Notes under the pieces: model-generated
Databases searched by the model: none
Seen by the model: the letters and a program-made list of their open reading frames with translations, nothing else
Told to the model about the DNA's origin: nothing
Program-made: the position numbers and the translations under genes
Part shown: positions 16,175 to 24,878 of the stretch, one piece after another
Layout: the number at the start of each line of letters is the position of its first letter
Position numbering within the stretch: the stretch's first letter is position 1
Source: Bacillota bacterium
GTDB lineage: Bacteria > Bacillota > DSM-12270 > Thermacetogeniales > Thermacetogeniaceae
DNA: 64,000 bases
Assembly: GCA_013177945.1 (NCBI GenBank)
Contig: JABLXW010000011.1
Span: forward strand, 62,001 to 126,000
Reading direction: 5' to 3'

Positions 16175-17403
16175 ATGGCCTCCCGAGCCGCACCGGCTGC
16201 TGCCTGGTAAACCTCTTTGAGGCTCGCCCCGGTTTCCTGCGCCCGGCGGGCGCATGCTTCGTATTCAGGGGCGAGGTTCAGGTATTCCGGAGTTCCGTCA
16301 GGGCGCCTGGCAAAGCCGAGCTTGACCGGGATTCTCCCGTAGGGTGTTGCCACCTCGAGGGTGGTCCGGAACAGCTTGATCCTTGAGGCCAGGCGCCAGC
16401 GCACGCCCAGGGCGGTGCTCTCCCGGAACAGGACCCGGGCGAGGGGTTCGAGCCGGTCCGGGGGGGCGAGCACGGTGACCAGGTTTCCGGGCCTCCCCTT
16501 TTTCATGAGCGCCGGGGTGAAGGTGACGTCCAGCGCCCCCTCCCCTTCCAGCCGCTCCCGCAGGTAGGGGAGAAGCTCGGGGTTCAGGTCGTCAAGCTGG
16601 GTCTCCACAACGGCCACGGCGTCTTCGTCAAAGGTTAAAGGGGAGGGGGCCGCGTCCCCTTCCCGGTTTTCTGCTTCCCGGAGGAGATTCAGGCATTCAC
16701 CCAGCCAGGCGCGCAGCACATTGGGCTGGGGGAGGTCCCTTGCCCCGGCGCCGTAGCCGATTTTTTCCCAGCGGGCGAAGGGGGGAGGGCCGAAGCCCTC
16801 CGCCAGCGCGGCGACCAGGGCGGCGCCCGTGGGGGTTACCAGTTCCGCCTCCAGGGGAACGCCGTAGGTGGGAATGCCCTGGAGCAGGTTCAGGGTTGCC
16901 GGAGCAGGGAGGGGGAGGGCGCCGTGGGCGGTCTGGATTTTTCCCACACCCAGGGGGAGAGGGGAGGCAATCACCTTCTGCACCCCCAGGCACTCGAGCC
17001 CTGCCAGCGTTCCGGCCAGGTCCACCAGGGTGTCGAGCCCGCCCAGTTCGTGAAAATGCACCTCGTGCGCCTCCTCCCCGTGCACCGCCGCCTCGGCGCG
17101 CGCCAGGCGGAGCAGGAGGTCTTCAACCCTCTCGGCGAGCGGGCGCGGGAGGCTGCTTTGCTTCAGAATCTCCTCCAGTTCCCTCAGGCTCCGGGTGGGA
17201 GGCTGAGGAGCGGAGGTGCGGACCAGGACCCGGGTTGCCCTGATTCCCCTTTTGCTCACCCTTTTCTTTTCCACGGTGACGGGGATCCCCAGCCGGGCAA
17301 TGACATCCTCCACCGCTGCCAGGGGAACGCCGAGGTCCAGCAGGGCGGCGAGGCACATGTCTCCGCTGATTCCGGAAAAACAGTCGAGGTAGAGGGTCTT
17401 CAT
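16141..17403 (-). CDS. larC: Nickel-pincer cofactor nickel insertase LarC
   Basis: Inserts Ni(II) into pyridinium-3,5-bisthiocarboxylate mononucleotide, the final step of the nickel-pincer cofactor first seen in lactate racemase. N-terminus MKTLYLDCFSGISGDMCLAALLDLG and HFHELGGLDTLVDLAGTLAGL are diagnostic of this (DUF111) family; LITPTGAALVAAL-like and DDLNPELLPYLRERL segments follow. It is one open frame of 420 aa, unlike Lactobacillus plantarum where it needs a programmed frameshift. ATG 17403 has GAAGG at good distance. It lies 8 bases after larB. No larA or larE is in the window, so the cofactor's client enzyme is elsewhere. Confidence 0.92.
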   Translation of the reverse strand: MKTLYLDCFSGISGDMCLAALLDLGVPLAAVEDVIARLGIPVTVEKKRVSKRGIRATRVLVRTSAPQPPTRSLRELEEILKQSSLPRPLAERVEDLLLRLARAEAAVHGEEAHEVHFHELGGLDTLVDLAGTLAGLECLGVQKVIASPLPLGVGKIQTAHGALPLPAPATLNLLQGIPTYGVPLEAELVTPTGAALVAALAEGFGPPPFARWEKIGYGAGARDLPQPNVLRAWLGECLNLLREAENREGDAAPSPLTFDEDAVAVVETQLDDLNPELLPYLRERLEGEGALDVTFTPALMKKGRPGNLVTVLAPPDRLEPLARVLFRESTALGVRWRLASRIKLFRTTLEVATPYGRIPVKLGFARRPDGTPEYLNLAPEYEACARRAQETGASLKEVYQAAAGAAREAIQDPSSKPFLP

Positions 17404-17411
17404 CGGCCTTC

Positions 17412-18160
17412 TCACCTGCTTCGCGTGATCAGATGGGCGAGCACTGCCGCCCCAAACCCGTTGTCGATGTTGACCACCCCCACGCCGGGGGCGCAGCTGT
17501 TCAGCATGGTCAGGAGCGGGGCAAGCCCCCTGAAATTTGCCCCGTAGCCGGTGCTGGTGGGGACGGCGATCACCGGCCTGTCCACAAGCCCCGCAACCAC
17601 GCTCGGCAAGACCCCATCCATCCCTGCGATCACGATCAGGACTTTTGCCCCGGCAAGGTCGGAAAGGCGGGGAAAGAGGCGGTGAAGCCCTGCCGCGCCC
17701 ACGTCGTAGACCCGCTCCACCTCGTTTTCGAGAAGCTCTGCGGTAAGCGCGGCCTCCTCCGCAACCGGGAGGTCGGCGGTGCCCGCCGTGATCACGCCGA
17801 TTTTTCCCCAGCGGGGGGAGGGTTCGGTTCGGGAGACGACCAGCAGGCGCGCCTCGGGGTAGTAGCGCGCTTCAGGGATTTGGGCCTGAATCAGGCGGGC
17901 GGTTTTCGGTTTGACCCGGGTGGCGAGGATGCGCGGGTGATGTGCCGCCAGCTCCTGAACGGCGGCTGCGGCCTGGGCGGGGGTCTTCCCCTGGCAGTAG
18001 ACAACCTCCGGGAAACCCCGCCGCAGAGCGCGGTGGTGATCGATTTTGGCAAAACCCAGGTCGCGGTAGGGGAGGTTTTTTAATTCGTCGAGGGCCTCGC
18101 TACAGAGACCTGGCCCGTCCGGACCTTTTCCAGCAGCGCGGTTAAATATTCCTGGTCCAT
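17412..18160 (-). pseudogene. larB: LarB (P2CMN synthase, AIR-carboxylase-like), frameshifted
   Basis: LarB carboxylates and hydrolyses nicotinic acid adenine dinucleotide as the first step of nickel-pincer cofactor synthesis. ATG 18160, with GGAGG upstream, begins MDQEYLTALLEKVRTGQVSVA, then the frame runs into TAA. The continuation (EALDELKNLPYRDLGFAKID, HHRALRRGFPEVVYCQGKTP and onward to VITAGTADLPVAEEAA and PTSTGYGANF) is intact in the -1 frame, without any ATG, GTG or TTG until 17795. One missing base near 18095-18104 explains this. Everything else looks conserved, so it may be a sequencing error or a recent mutation; no slippery heptamer is evident. Confidence 0.85.
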
Positions 18161-18294
18161 TTTGATGCCTCCGGCAAGAATTCCTGTTCGTCCAGCATTT
18201 AACACTAACAGTTTACCTGGGGTCCGCTTTCACTGTCAAGGAAAAGCATAGCCTGCCAGTTTTTACCGGCGCCTCGCAGGTAATGCGAATTGGC

Positions 18295-18326
18295 AAAACC
18301 TCCTGCTGCAATGAGCGGGAGGTTTT
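18295..18326. terminator. Symmetrical terminator-like hairpin
   Basis: Nine-base perfect stem AAAACCTCC / GGAGGTTTT with a 14-base loop. Because the stem ends in A/T runs it could terminate transcription from either side. It separates the lar genes from the island. Confidence 0.5.
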
Positions 18327-18555
18327 CTATTCCGGGCAGGATTGCCAGGCATAGAGTACAAGGGTGCCGTACTATTCGAGTTCCCGGAAGCAATACGGAA
18401 CATTATTCCACTAAGGCGGGAATTGACCCCGCAACCCCGTGATTAGAAGCCTGAGATATGGAGGGAGCCTGATTTTTGTAGTATTTTTTTTATGGCAGTG
18501 TTATGTATAGGTGGTGGTGCAAAGCTAACGTGCAGAAGCCTTTATTAAAATTTTT

Positions 18556-18583
18556 TTGACACTCAGGGATGGTAAGGTACAGA
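18556..18583 (+). promoter_or_regulatory. Candidate promoter of the surface-protein gene
   Basis: TTGACA (18556-18561) and TACAGA (18578-18583) with a 16-base spacer, preceded by an A/T-rich tract. If used, the giant gene has a leader of about 420 bases. Confidence 0.4.
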
Positions 18584-18738
18584 AAGCGGCCGGGGCGGAG
18601 AGTTCTCTTGCGTTTGGGATCTGCTTTTACGAAGCACTACATCACAAATGCTCGGGCGAAAAACCCGGTTTACAGGTAAGTGAGTAATTTTGCAAGGAGG
18701 GTCCGAATAGGCGCCGATCAAGGACTACCCCTTAGCGG

Positions 18739-19038
18739 TTGCCGGCACCAAGTAGTCGGTATACGTGGCAAGATGATCTTCAAGTCAATCCCAATACGGG
18801 TACTCTAGATGGCTATTTTTATCCCTGCTATTTCAATCTGACTAGTCAGCAGGGCGTTTTGCATTATGGAGAATCATATGGTTGCGGGGCCAGCAAAGTA
18901 AGTCTTGGTGTTAACATGTTAACGTTAGTTGACCAACGGGGGATTTGGCCCCGAGACCAGACTTCTTTAGTATTCTTATGGAAGCATAATCGTGGGGGGA
19001 GGGGTTATGCCCTATGTCGACATGGAGAACGTCTTTAA
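18739..19038 (+). CDS. Unrecognised small open reading frame upstream of the giant gene
   Basis: Open frame of 99 aa starting at TTG and ending 25 bases inside the next gene. It contains YTWQDDLQVNPNTGTLDGYF, YPCYFNLTSQQGVLHYGESYG and CGASKVSLGVNMLTL, which look more protein-like than a random frame, but I recognise no family, and no good ribosome site precedes it. It could be a small cotranscribed protein, the tail of a decayed gene, or leader RNA read by chance. Its composition matches the AT-richer island. Confidence 0.3.
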   Translation: MPAPSSRYTWQDDLQVNPNTGTLDGYFYPCYFNLTSQQGVLHYGESYGCGASKVSLGVNMLTLVDQRGIWPRDQTSLVFLWKHNRGGRGYALCRHGERL

Positions 19039-22000
19039 TTCTGCTAACCCTTGTTTGTATCCTTGCCGTTGCTGGTTTTTGCTTTTCGGTTGAGCCTTTG
19101 CAAGCAGCGATATCGGAGAGCCCGAGTGTTACTTACCCATCCAATGGTGCTTATGTAGAACCGGGCAGTGTTACCATCAGGTGGAATCCTGTGGCTGGCG
19201 CCTCCAGCTACGGGATTGGAGTGGTTGACGATACGATTGGCGTAAAGATTGTCAATGTTGATTTTGGGATTGCCGGTACAAGCTACACAATCTCGTCATC
19301 ATTGATTAAAGCAGGTCACAGCTACCGTTACTCGGTGGGGGCCATTGCGGCCGATGGGACTCAGAAGTGGGTTGAGAATCTTACTTTCCGGGTGAAAAAT
19401 CCGACACTTACGGCTCCGATAATAACTTATCCATCCAATGGTGCTTATGTAGAACCGGGCAGTGTCACGATTAGATGGACCGGTGTTAGCGGCGCAACAA
19501 CATATTTGCTTGCCTTTAAGGATTTAACTTCCGGGATGAAGTACCTTGATGACCAGGATGTTGGGAACAGAACGAGCTATACTATTTCAACGGGTCTAAT
19601 CATGCCAGGCCACAGCTATAAGATCGCACTTTGCGCCAAAAACGATGCTGAAGAAAAATGGACCGAATCCACGTTCAGCATCAAAGAAATAGCGGTAAAA
19701 AGCTTAACGCCTCCGGTGATTTACAGCCCGCGCAATGGTGAGACCCTGGAGGACCCGGGAAGCGTAACGGTAAGGTGGAGTAGCGTAGACGGTGCCACGA
19801 AGTACCTGATCGCGGTTATGGACATTACGGATGGAGATAAGTTTGTGAATGACCAGGATATCGGCACCAGCACCAGCTACACCATACCTTCCTACCGCAT
19901 TAAACCCGGACACAAGTACAAGATCGCCGTATGTGCCCGGAATGAGCGTGAGGAAAAGTGGACGGAGGCAACGTTCAGTATAAAGGCCAGTGAAGATACT
20001 ACTCCGCCCAGAATAAGCGGGTTTTCCGGACGGTTGGAGGTCGAGCAGGGCCAGAGCGTGAGCCTGCCGGGCACCATCACTTCCAGTACCAACATCACCA
20101 AGGTAACCATTGGAGTTTGGGGTTACCAGGACAACTACGCTTCCAAGTACCCGAACAGCAAGACGTTTAGCATGAGCAGCTTCGTGATCAACACATCGTC
20201 CGGACTCTTTTCGCAGCCGGGCGAGTACGTGCTCACCGTCTGGGCTAGCTCAGTGGGCTGTCCAAATCCGGAGAGGGAACTGGGTCGGATGACGCTGGTT
20301 GTGAGGGAAACACGGCCGTCGGGGCCGCAAGCCCCACCGGTAATAATCAGCCCGACAAACGGGGGCACCTACGAAAAGGGCGACATCAGTATAAGGTGGA
20401 GCGCCGTCTCCGGTGCCACACACTACGTTGTAGCCGTCCTCGACGTGACCAGTGGTCAGAAGATCGTTAACGACGAGAACGTCGGCAGCCGGACTAGTTA
20501 TACGTTGAGGGAATCACTGCTTACTGCAGGGCACCGGTACAAGATAGGTGTGGGCGCCGTCGGCAACGGAGTTGAAAAGTGGAACACTGATACTTACATC
20601 ACCGTTCGAGATGTACCTGCCGTTGATACTACTCCGCCCAGAATAAGCGGGTTTTCCGGACGGTTGGAGGTCGAGCAGGGCCAGAGCGTGAGCCTGCCGG
20701 GCACCATCACTTCCAGTACCAACATCACCAAGGTAACCATTGGAGTTTGGGGTTACCAGGACAACTACGCTTCCAAGTACCCGAACAGCAAGACGTTTAG
20801 CATGAGCAGCTTCGTGATCAACACATCGTCCGGACTCTTTTCGCAGCCGGGCGAGTACGTGCTCACCGTCTGGGCTAGCTCAGTGGGCTGTCCAAATCCG
20901 GAGAGGGAACTGGGTCGGATGACGCTGGTCGTTCGTGAGCCCAAAGTTCTTCTGGCGAAGCCTGTGATCAAATACCCGGGGAACGGCGAAACGCTTAAGA
21001 AGGATAGCCTTACAGTACGCTGGGACAGCGTACCAGGGGCAGCCAGCTATGGGATCGGTGTATGGGATATCACCACGGATGAGAAGATTGTGGATATCGG
21101 AAACGGCTGGAAGCAGACCAGCTATACAATTCCTTCGGCAAAGCTGGAAGAGGGTCATTCCTACAAGATAGCGGTAGGGGCAATTTCCGCTGACGGCAAA
21201 ACGGAAAACTGGAATGATGAAGGGATCAGGGTAACCATAGCGAAGCCGGAGGTGCCTGTGCTAACCGGTTTCCCCGCTGCTGATCAGGTAATTGCGGGCG
21301 ACAAATACACATTCAAGGGTAGAATAACCTGTAAGAGCAAGCTGACTAAAGTGACAATAAATCTCCGCGGTCAGTCCGGTGATTTATGGTCGAGGCAGAT
21401 CTCCACCGATACTTTTGACCTCAGCAGCGTCACTGTGGATACGTCACAGGGAATCCTGGCTTATCCGGGAACTTACATCATCAACGTTTGGGCCGCGACC
21501 GCGGACTGGCAGCCGACAGAGCCTTTGAAATCCATGACCTTAACCGTCAAGGCGCCTTCTCCACCGGCCCTGAAAGGCTTTCCAGCCAACCAGACACGCA
21601 CCATTACATTAGGCGACACCTACAGCCTCGAAGGGTATCTGACCGCGGATTGTCCCATAACAAGAGTAAACGCTGTCGTTATTGGAGCAAACACCCTTTC
21701 TGGAATTAAGGAGATAGCGGAAGAGCTTCAGGGCAGCATCAAGACCTATAACCTTAACAGACTTAAGATCGATACAAAACTACCCGAATTCTCTGCAGCT
21801 AAAAGATACGAAATACGCCTATGGGCGAAAACTGAGCGCTTCCAAAACCCCGAAGTTCCGTTAGCTATCATGTGGCTGGAAGTCAAGCTTGGGGATGCTC
21901 CGCAGATAGAAAATCTCCCAAACAGTGTGGATGTACTCAAGGGAGAAACATATAGGATTCGGGGAAGAGTTGTTTCTCAATCCGATCTCACAAAAGTAAC

Positions 22001-24584
22001 AGCTATTATGAAACCGAAGGATCATGCTGGCGCTCTCGGAACCTTTGCTCCCAAAATCTTCACGGAGGAAATAAAGGATAGCCAAAAGACATTTGACTTA
22101 AGCAAATTTGAAATTGATACCGGGTCATTGCTAAGCGGCGCCTATACGATAGACATCTATGCCAAGTCAATTGCCAACAATGTGGCTGAAGCGCCGCTCG
22201 GCACTATGGTGCTTAACGTAAAGAGTGTGCTTCCGCCGACGATAAAGGATTTTGAACAGTACAGAAGGATCACTGTTGGTGAAGAATATACCTTAAAGGG
22301 GATAATAACCTCTACATCCACTTTGACAAAAGTCACCGCCCAAATAGCGGGCGATGCTAGCAGCGTACAATCTCGTGACAACCTGAATACCAAGAACTAT
22401 TCCTTAAACACCTTTACTTTTAAGCCTGATAAACCTGGTATTTACCTGGTAGAGGTCTGGGCTGCAACAAAATATCTTGGCAAACCTACGGAGCCTATCG
22501 GACAGATGATTCTTGATGTCAGGCCTAAAAACGAACTCCTAGGTCCTAATAACAACGTGAACGGTTACAAGGTTTTTGGTTTCCCGTTAAACAAGAGAAT
22601 AGAGTTGTTCACGGGAGAAACTTACTGTTTCCAGGGAATGCTTTATTCCGATACGCCGTTGTATTTAGTCAACCTGAAGATTAGTGGTCCTCAAGGTAAC
22701 GGCATTGACAATGATGCCTTCAGGCAGGATGTCAAAGGTAACGTTTTTGACTTCAGGAAGTACCAGTTCGCGGCCCTTGACAGGTTTGCCGTGCCGGGAG
22801 ATTACAAAATCGATCTCTGGGCGAGTGCTGAAGGCAAGCAGCCGGAGATGCTTGGTAGCTGTACTATAACCGTTAAGTCCCCGACAAAATGGATCGACGG
22901 CCCCAGGTATCTTGATGAGCGAGACGAAGTCTATGTGTCGCTAGAGGTTGATGAAGGCATAAAGAAGAACGGTACGTACCCGATCATAGCCGTAAGGATA
23001 TTCGAATTCAACGGGGATGAAGAGATCGGCTATTACACTTTGAATCAGGTGAAGGATAACCATTTTGAAAGGTATATACCGGCAACAGAATTGAGGCGGT
23101 CTTCGAGCCAGGCCAGGACTCTCAGGTTTAACATCATGGTTGATGGGTACGATCCCTGGTATGCGAAGGTCAACCCGAATCCCAAACATGTGAAGACTCT
23201 GACAGTGCCTGAAGCAAAGTGGCGCATCCCCGTAGGGGGCCAGCAATTTAAGGCCTCAGCAACCTCGGACTACCTGGTTGTAAATGTTCCGACTAACCAC
23301 AAACTGCCCTCCAGTTACAAAGTATGCATGGGAGTAAGTGCGGACAACAAAACGTGGAAAGAGTACCCGATTCCGGCAAAAGGCAATACGTATTTCTCAC
23401 ATTCCTATCGTTTAGGCGATCTGGGTCTTCAAAGGGGAAGCAGCTATTATTTCCGTGCGACTATCTACGGCCCGAATAACGTCGTCATCGATCAAACGAA
23501 GCCTCAATCCGTACTGATTCCCACAAAACCCGTTGTTCAATCTCCGCAGCCAATGAACACAACGCCTCAAGGGCAGAAGTTGGATCCATCCCGAGTTGAA
23601 AGCTGGGTTAAGAAGGTAACCAAGGATATAGAAACCTTCAGGAGTTGGGGCATTCGCACCGAGTATCCCTCTATCAACAGGCTTTTGTCTAAGGGTAGTA
23701 ACATCACACCAGAAGAATTTGATGTCTTGATGAGAGCAAGCTCTGCATACAGCTCGATTAAGACCATGTGGTACGAAAATGCGATGAGCTTTTCGGAAGA
23801 AGTTGGACAGAGTAGTGAAGAACTGATTAAATCGCTGGTCTTCGATCTAGTGGTCGTTAAGATGCTAAAGAAGATGAATACCGCTTTACCTAAGAGCGCT
23901 CAAGAAAGGATCAATGCTGTTGAGCGGGAGCTTGAGAACACCCTAAAGGAAATAGTTGGTAAGTTAGATGGATGGGGCGTGGTTATTGAGGGTGAGCGCG
24001 TATCTAAGGCTGTAGATAAGTTTATCTTGTTTATAGAAAAGAAAGTTGCATCAGGTCTATATAATCAGGCTGAAGAGGCAATAGAGAATTATCTCGCAGA
24101 TGGGCATAGCATTATTGGTCGAGCAGTTTTTAATGCAAATGCAAGACCAACGTTTGAGGCAGTTCTTAAGGAAATTGACCAATATGTTGGCAAGTACAGC
24201 AATCCATCCTCGCATAAGGCACTGATTGACAGAGTTTCCGCTGAACAATCGCTGGATCGCTGGACCATTAAGGAAGCGAACGACTACTATGCTGCTAAGA
24301 AGGATGTCATATGGACTAGAGGCATTAAGGATATCTTTAAGACGACGAAGGATACGTTGGACCTTGGTGTTGTAGCTTCTCTTGCTGTAACCCCGGCTAC
24401 GGCTGGTGCCTCTGGTGGCTTAGCAGGTATTCTTGAAGCTCTAAGTCTTGGCTGTAAAGCTGGATCATACTTCAGTAATGCTATCTCAGGAGGAAAAGGA
24501 TTTGTTGCTCTGCGCGAAACCCTAAAAAGCCTTCGTGAGGTTCCCGGTATTGTTTTCGCTGATGAGAAAGGTATGCAGCACTAA
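19014..24584 (+). CDS. Giant secreted multi-repeat protein (1856 aa)
   Basis: A signal peptide (SLILLTLVCILAVAGFCF, cleavage probably after LQAA near residue 32) exports it. Then two kinds of beta-sandwich-like repeats alternate. Type A (about 95 aa, with SNGAYVEPGSVTIRW, AG.SY and GHSYK..VGA) occurs five times, starting near 37, 130, 231, 437 and 646, and looks like a fibronectin-III/Ig fold. Type B (about 100 aa, GF...V..G....L.G.I.S...ITKVT......YP..Y...VWA) occurs seven times from near 327 to 1289; copies at 327 and 537 are identical. A further beta-rich part (1290-1520) leads to a helical domain (1523-1856) with a Gly/Ala-rich hydrophobic stretch around TPATAGASGGLAGILEALSL. I see no LPXTG, SLH or other anchor. 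It may be an adhesin, matrix protein or effector carrier; function unknown. Confidence 0.8.
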   Translation: MSTWRTSLILLTLVCILAVAGFCFSVEPLQAAISESPSVTYPSNGAYVEPGSVTIRWNPVAGASSYGIGVVDDTIGVKIVNVDFGIAGTSYTISSSLIKAGHSYRYSVGAIAADGTQKWVENLTFRVKNPTLTAPIITYPSNGAYVEPGSVTIRWTGVSGATTYLLAFKDLTSGMKYLDDQDVGNRTSYTISTGLIMPGHSYKIALCAKNDAEEKWTESTFSIKEIAVKSLTPPVIYSPRNGETLEDPGSVTVRWSSVDGATKYLIAVMDITDGDKFVNDQDIGTSTSYTIPSYRIKPGHKYKIAVCARNEREEKWTEATFSIKASEDTTPPRISGFSGRLEVEQGQSVSLPGTITSSTNITKVTIGVWGYQDNYASKYPNSKTFSMSSFVINTSSGLFSQPGEYVLTVWASSVGCPNPERELGRMTLVVRETRPSGPQAPPVIISPTNGGTYEKGDISIRWSAVSGATHYVVAVLDVTSGQKIVNDENVGSRTSYTLRESLLTAGHRYKIGVGAVGNGVEKWNTDTYITVRDVPAVDTTPPRISGFSGRLEVEQGQSVSLPGTITSSTNITKVTIGVWGYQDNYASKYPNSKTFSMSSFVINTSSGLFSQPGEYVLTVWASSVGCPNPERELGRMTLVVREPKVLLAKPVIKYPGNGETLKKDSLTVRWDSVPGAASYGIGVWDITTDEKIVDIGNGWKQTSYTIPSAKLEEGHSYKIAVGAISADGKTENWNDEGIRVTIAKPEVPVLTGFPAADQVIAGDKYTFKGRITCKSKLTKVTINLRGQSGDLWSRQISTDTFDLSSVTVDTSQGILAYPGTYIINVWAATADWQPTEPLKSMTLTVKAPSPPALKGFPANQTRTITLGDTYSLEGYLTADCPITRVNAVVIGANTLSGIKEIAEELQGSIKTYNLNRLKIDTKLPEFSAAKRYEIRLWAKTERFQNPEVPLAIMWLEVKLGDAPQIENLPNSVDVLKGETYRIRGRVVSQSDLTKVTAIMKPKDHAGALGTFAPKIFTEEIKDSQKTFDLSKFEIDTGSLLSGAYTIDIYAKSIANNVAEAPLGTMVLNVKSVLPPTIKDFEQYRRITVGEEYTLKGIITSTSTLTKVTAQIAGDASSVQSRDNLNTKNYSLNTFTFKPDKPGIYLVEVWAATKYLGKPTEPIGQMILDVRPKNELLGPNNNVNGYKVFGFPLNKRIELFTGETYCFQGMLYSDTPLYLVNLKISGPQGNGIDNDAFRQDVKGNVFDFRKYQFAALDRFAVPGDYKIDLWASAEGKQPEMLGSCTITVKSPTKWIDGPRYLDERDEVYVSLEVDEGIKKNGTYPIIAVRIFEFNGDEEIGYYTLNQVKDNHFERYIPATELRRSSSQARTLRFNIMVDGYDPWYAKVNPNPKHVKTLTVPEAKWRIPVGGQQFKASATSDYLVVNVPTNHKLPSSYKVCMGVSADNKTWKEYPIPAKGNTYFSHSYRLGDLGLQRGSSYYFRATIYGPNNVVIDQTKPQSVLIPTKPVVQSPQPMNTTPQGQKLDPSRVESWVKKVTKDIETFRSWGIRTEYPSINRLLSKGSNITPEEFDVLMRASSAYSSIKTMWYENAMSFSEEVGQSSEELIKSLVFDLVVVKMLKKMNTALPKSAQERINAVERELENTLKEIVGKLDGWGVVIEGERVSKAVDKFILFIEKKVASGLYNQAEEAIENYLADGHSIIGRAVFNANARPTFEAVLKEIDQYVGKYSNPSSHKALIDRVSAEQSLDRWTIKEANDYYAAKKDVIWTRGIKDIFKTTKDTLDLGVVASLAVTPATAGASGGLAGILEALSLGCKAGSYFSNAISGGKGFVALRETLKSLREVPGIVFADEKGMQH
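19995..20299 (+). repeat. 305-base direct repeat, copy 1
   Basis: Identical, base for base, to 20625-20929 (offset 630). It encodes one type-B domain of the giant protein, beginning at DTTPPRISGFSG. The identity stops abruptly within the codons after TLV. Confidence 0.95.
20625..20929 (+). repeat. 305-base direct repeat, copy 2
   Basis: Second copy of the sequence at 19995-20299, in the same reading frame. Other type-B repeats in this gene are strongly diverged, so this pair reflects a recent duplication or gene conversion. Confidence 0.95.
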
Positions 24585-24725
24585 AGAAGAAAGTTCAAGA
24601 TATAAACACGGCTATCCCTGTTTGGATAAACGAGGGAAGATTACCTTAAGAATGGGACTGAAAACGGAGTAAGGAGTCCGCAAGACCCAGAGTGAGGATT
24701 CGGGAGTGTTTCCTGATTGTAATTT

Positions 24726-24760
24726 GGGAGATTCCACGGTTTCCTACAGTGGAATCTCCC
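24726..24760. terminator. Strong hairpin downstream of the giant gene
   Basis: Perfect 12-base stem GGGAGATTCCAC / GTGGAATCTCCC with an 11-base loop. It lacks a T-run, so it may be a terminator of weak type or an RNA-stability element. The stretch 24585-24878 around it holds no supported gene. Confidence 0.5.
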
Positions 24761-24878
24761 GCTTACTGCCGTTTAGCCAATTTGTCCAGAATCGTGAAAG
24801 GCCACTTATAAGGTGGGTCTTCTATGTTCCTACACTAACCCTTAGAATCACAGGTTGACAAGACTGGAGGTTGTCATT

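Larger units (their letters stand above)
18161..18738. other. Intergenic region at the island's left edge
   Basis: About 580 bases of noticeably AT-richer sequence with no supported gene. It contains an inverted repeat AAAACCTCC / GGAGGTTTT (18295-18303 and 18318-18326) that ends in TTTT on both strands, a T-rich stretch (18474-18558) and a promoter candidate at 18556. The 18590-18740 part could form structured RNA, but I recognise no riboswitch class. Confidence 0.45.

Noticed and set aside
16740-17243. Open frame on the plus strand within larC
   Set aside because: Extremely Pro/Arg/Gly-rich shadow of a GC-rich gene.
18590-18780. A c-di-GMP or c-di-AMP riboswitch before the giant gene
   Set aside because: I compared short conserved blocks from memory (for example GCAAAGC with CACGCAC, or the ydaO-type core) and they are not present in the right order.
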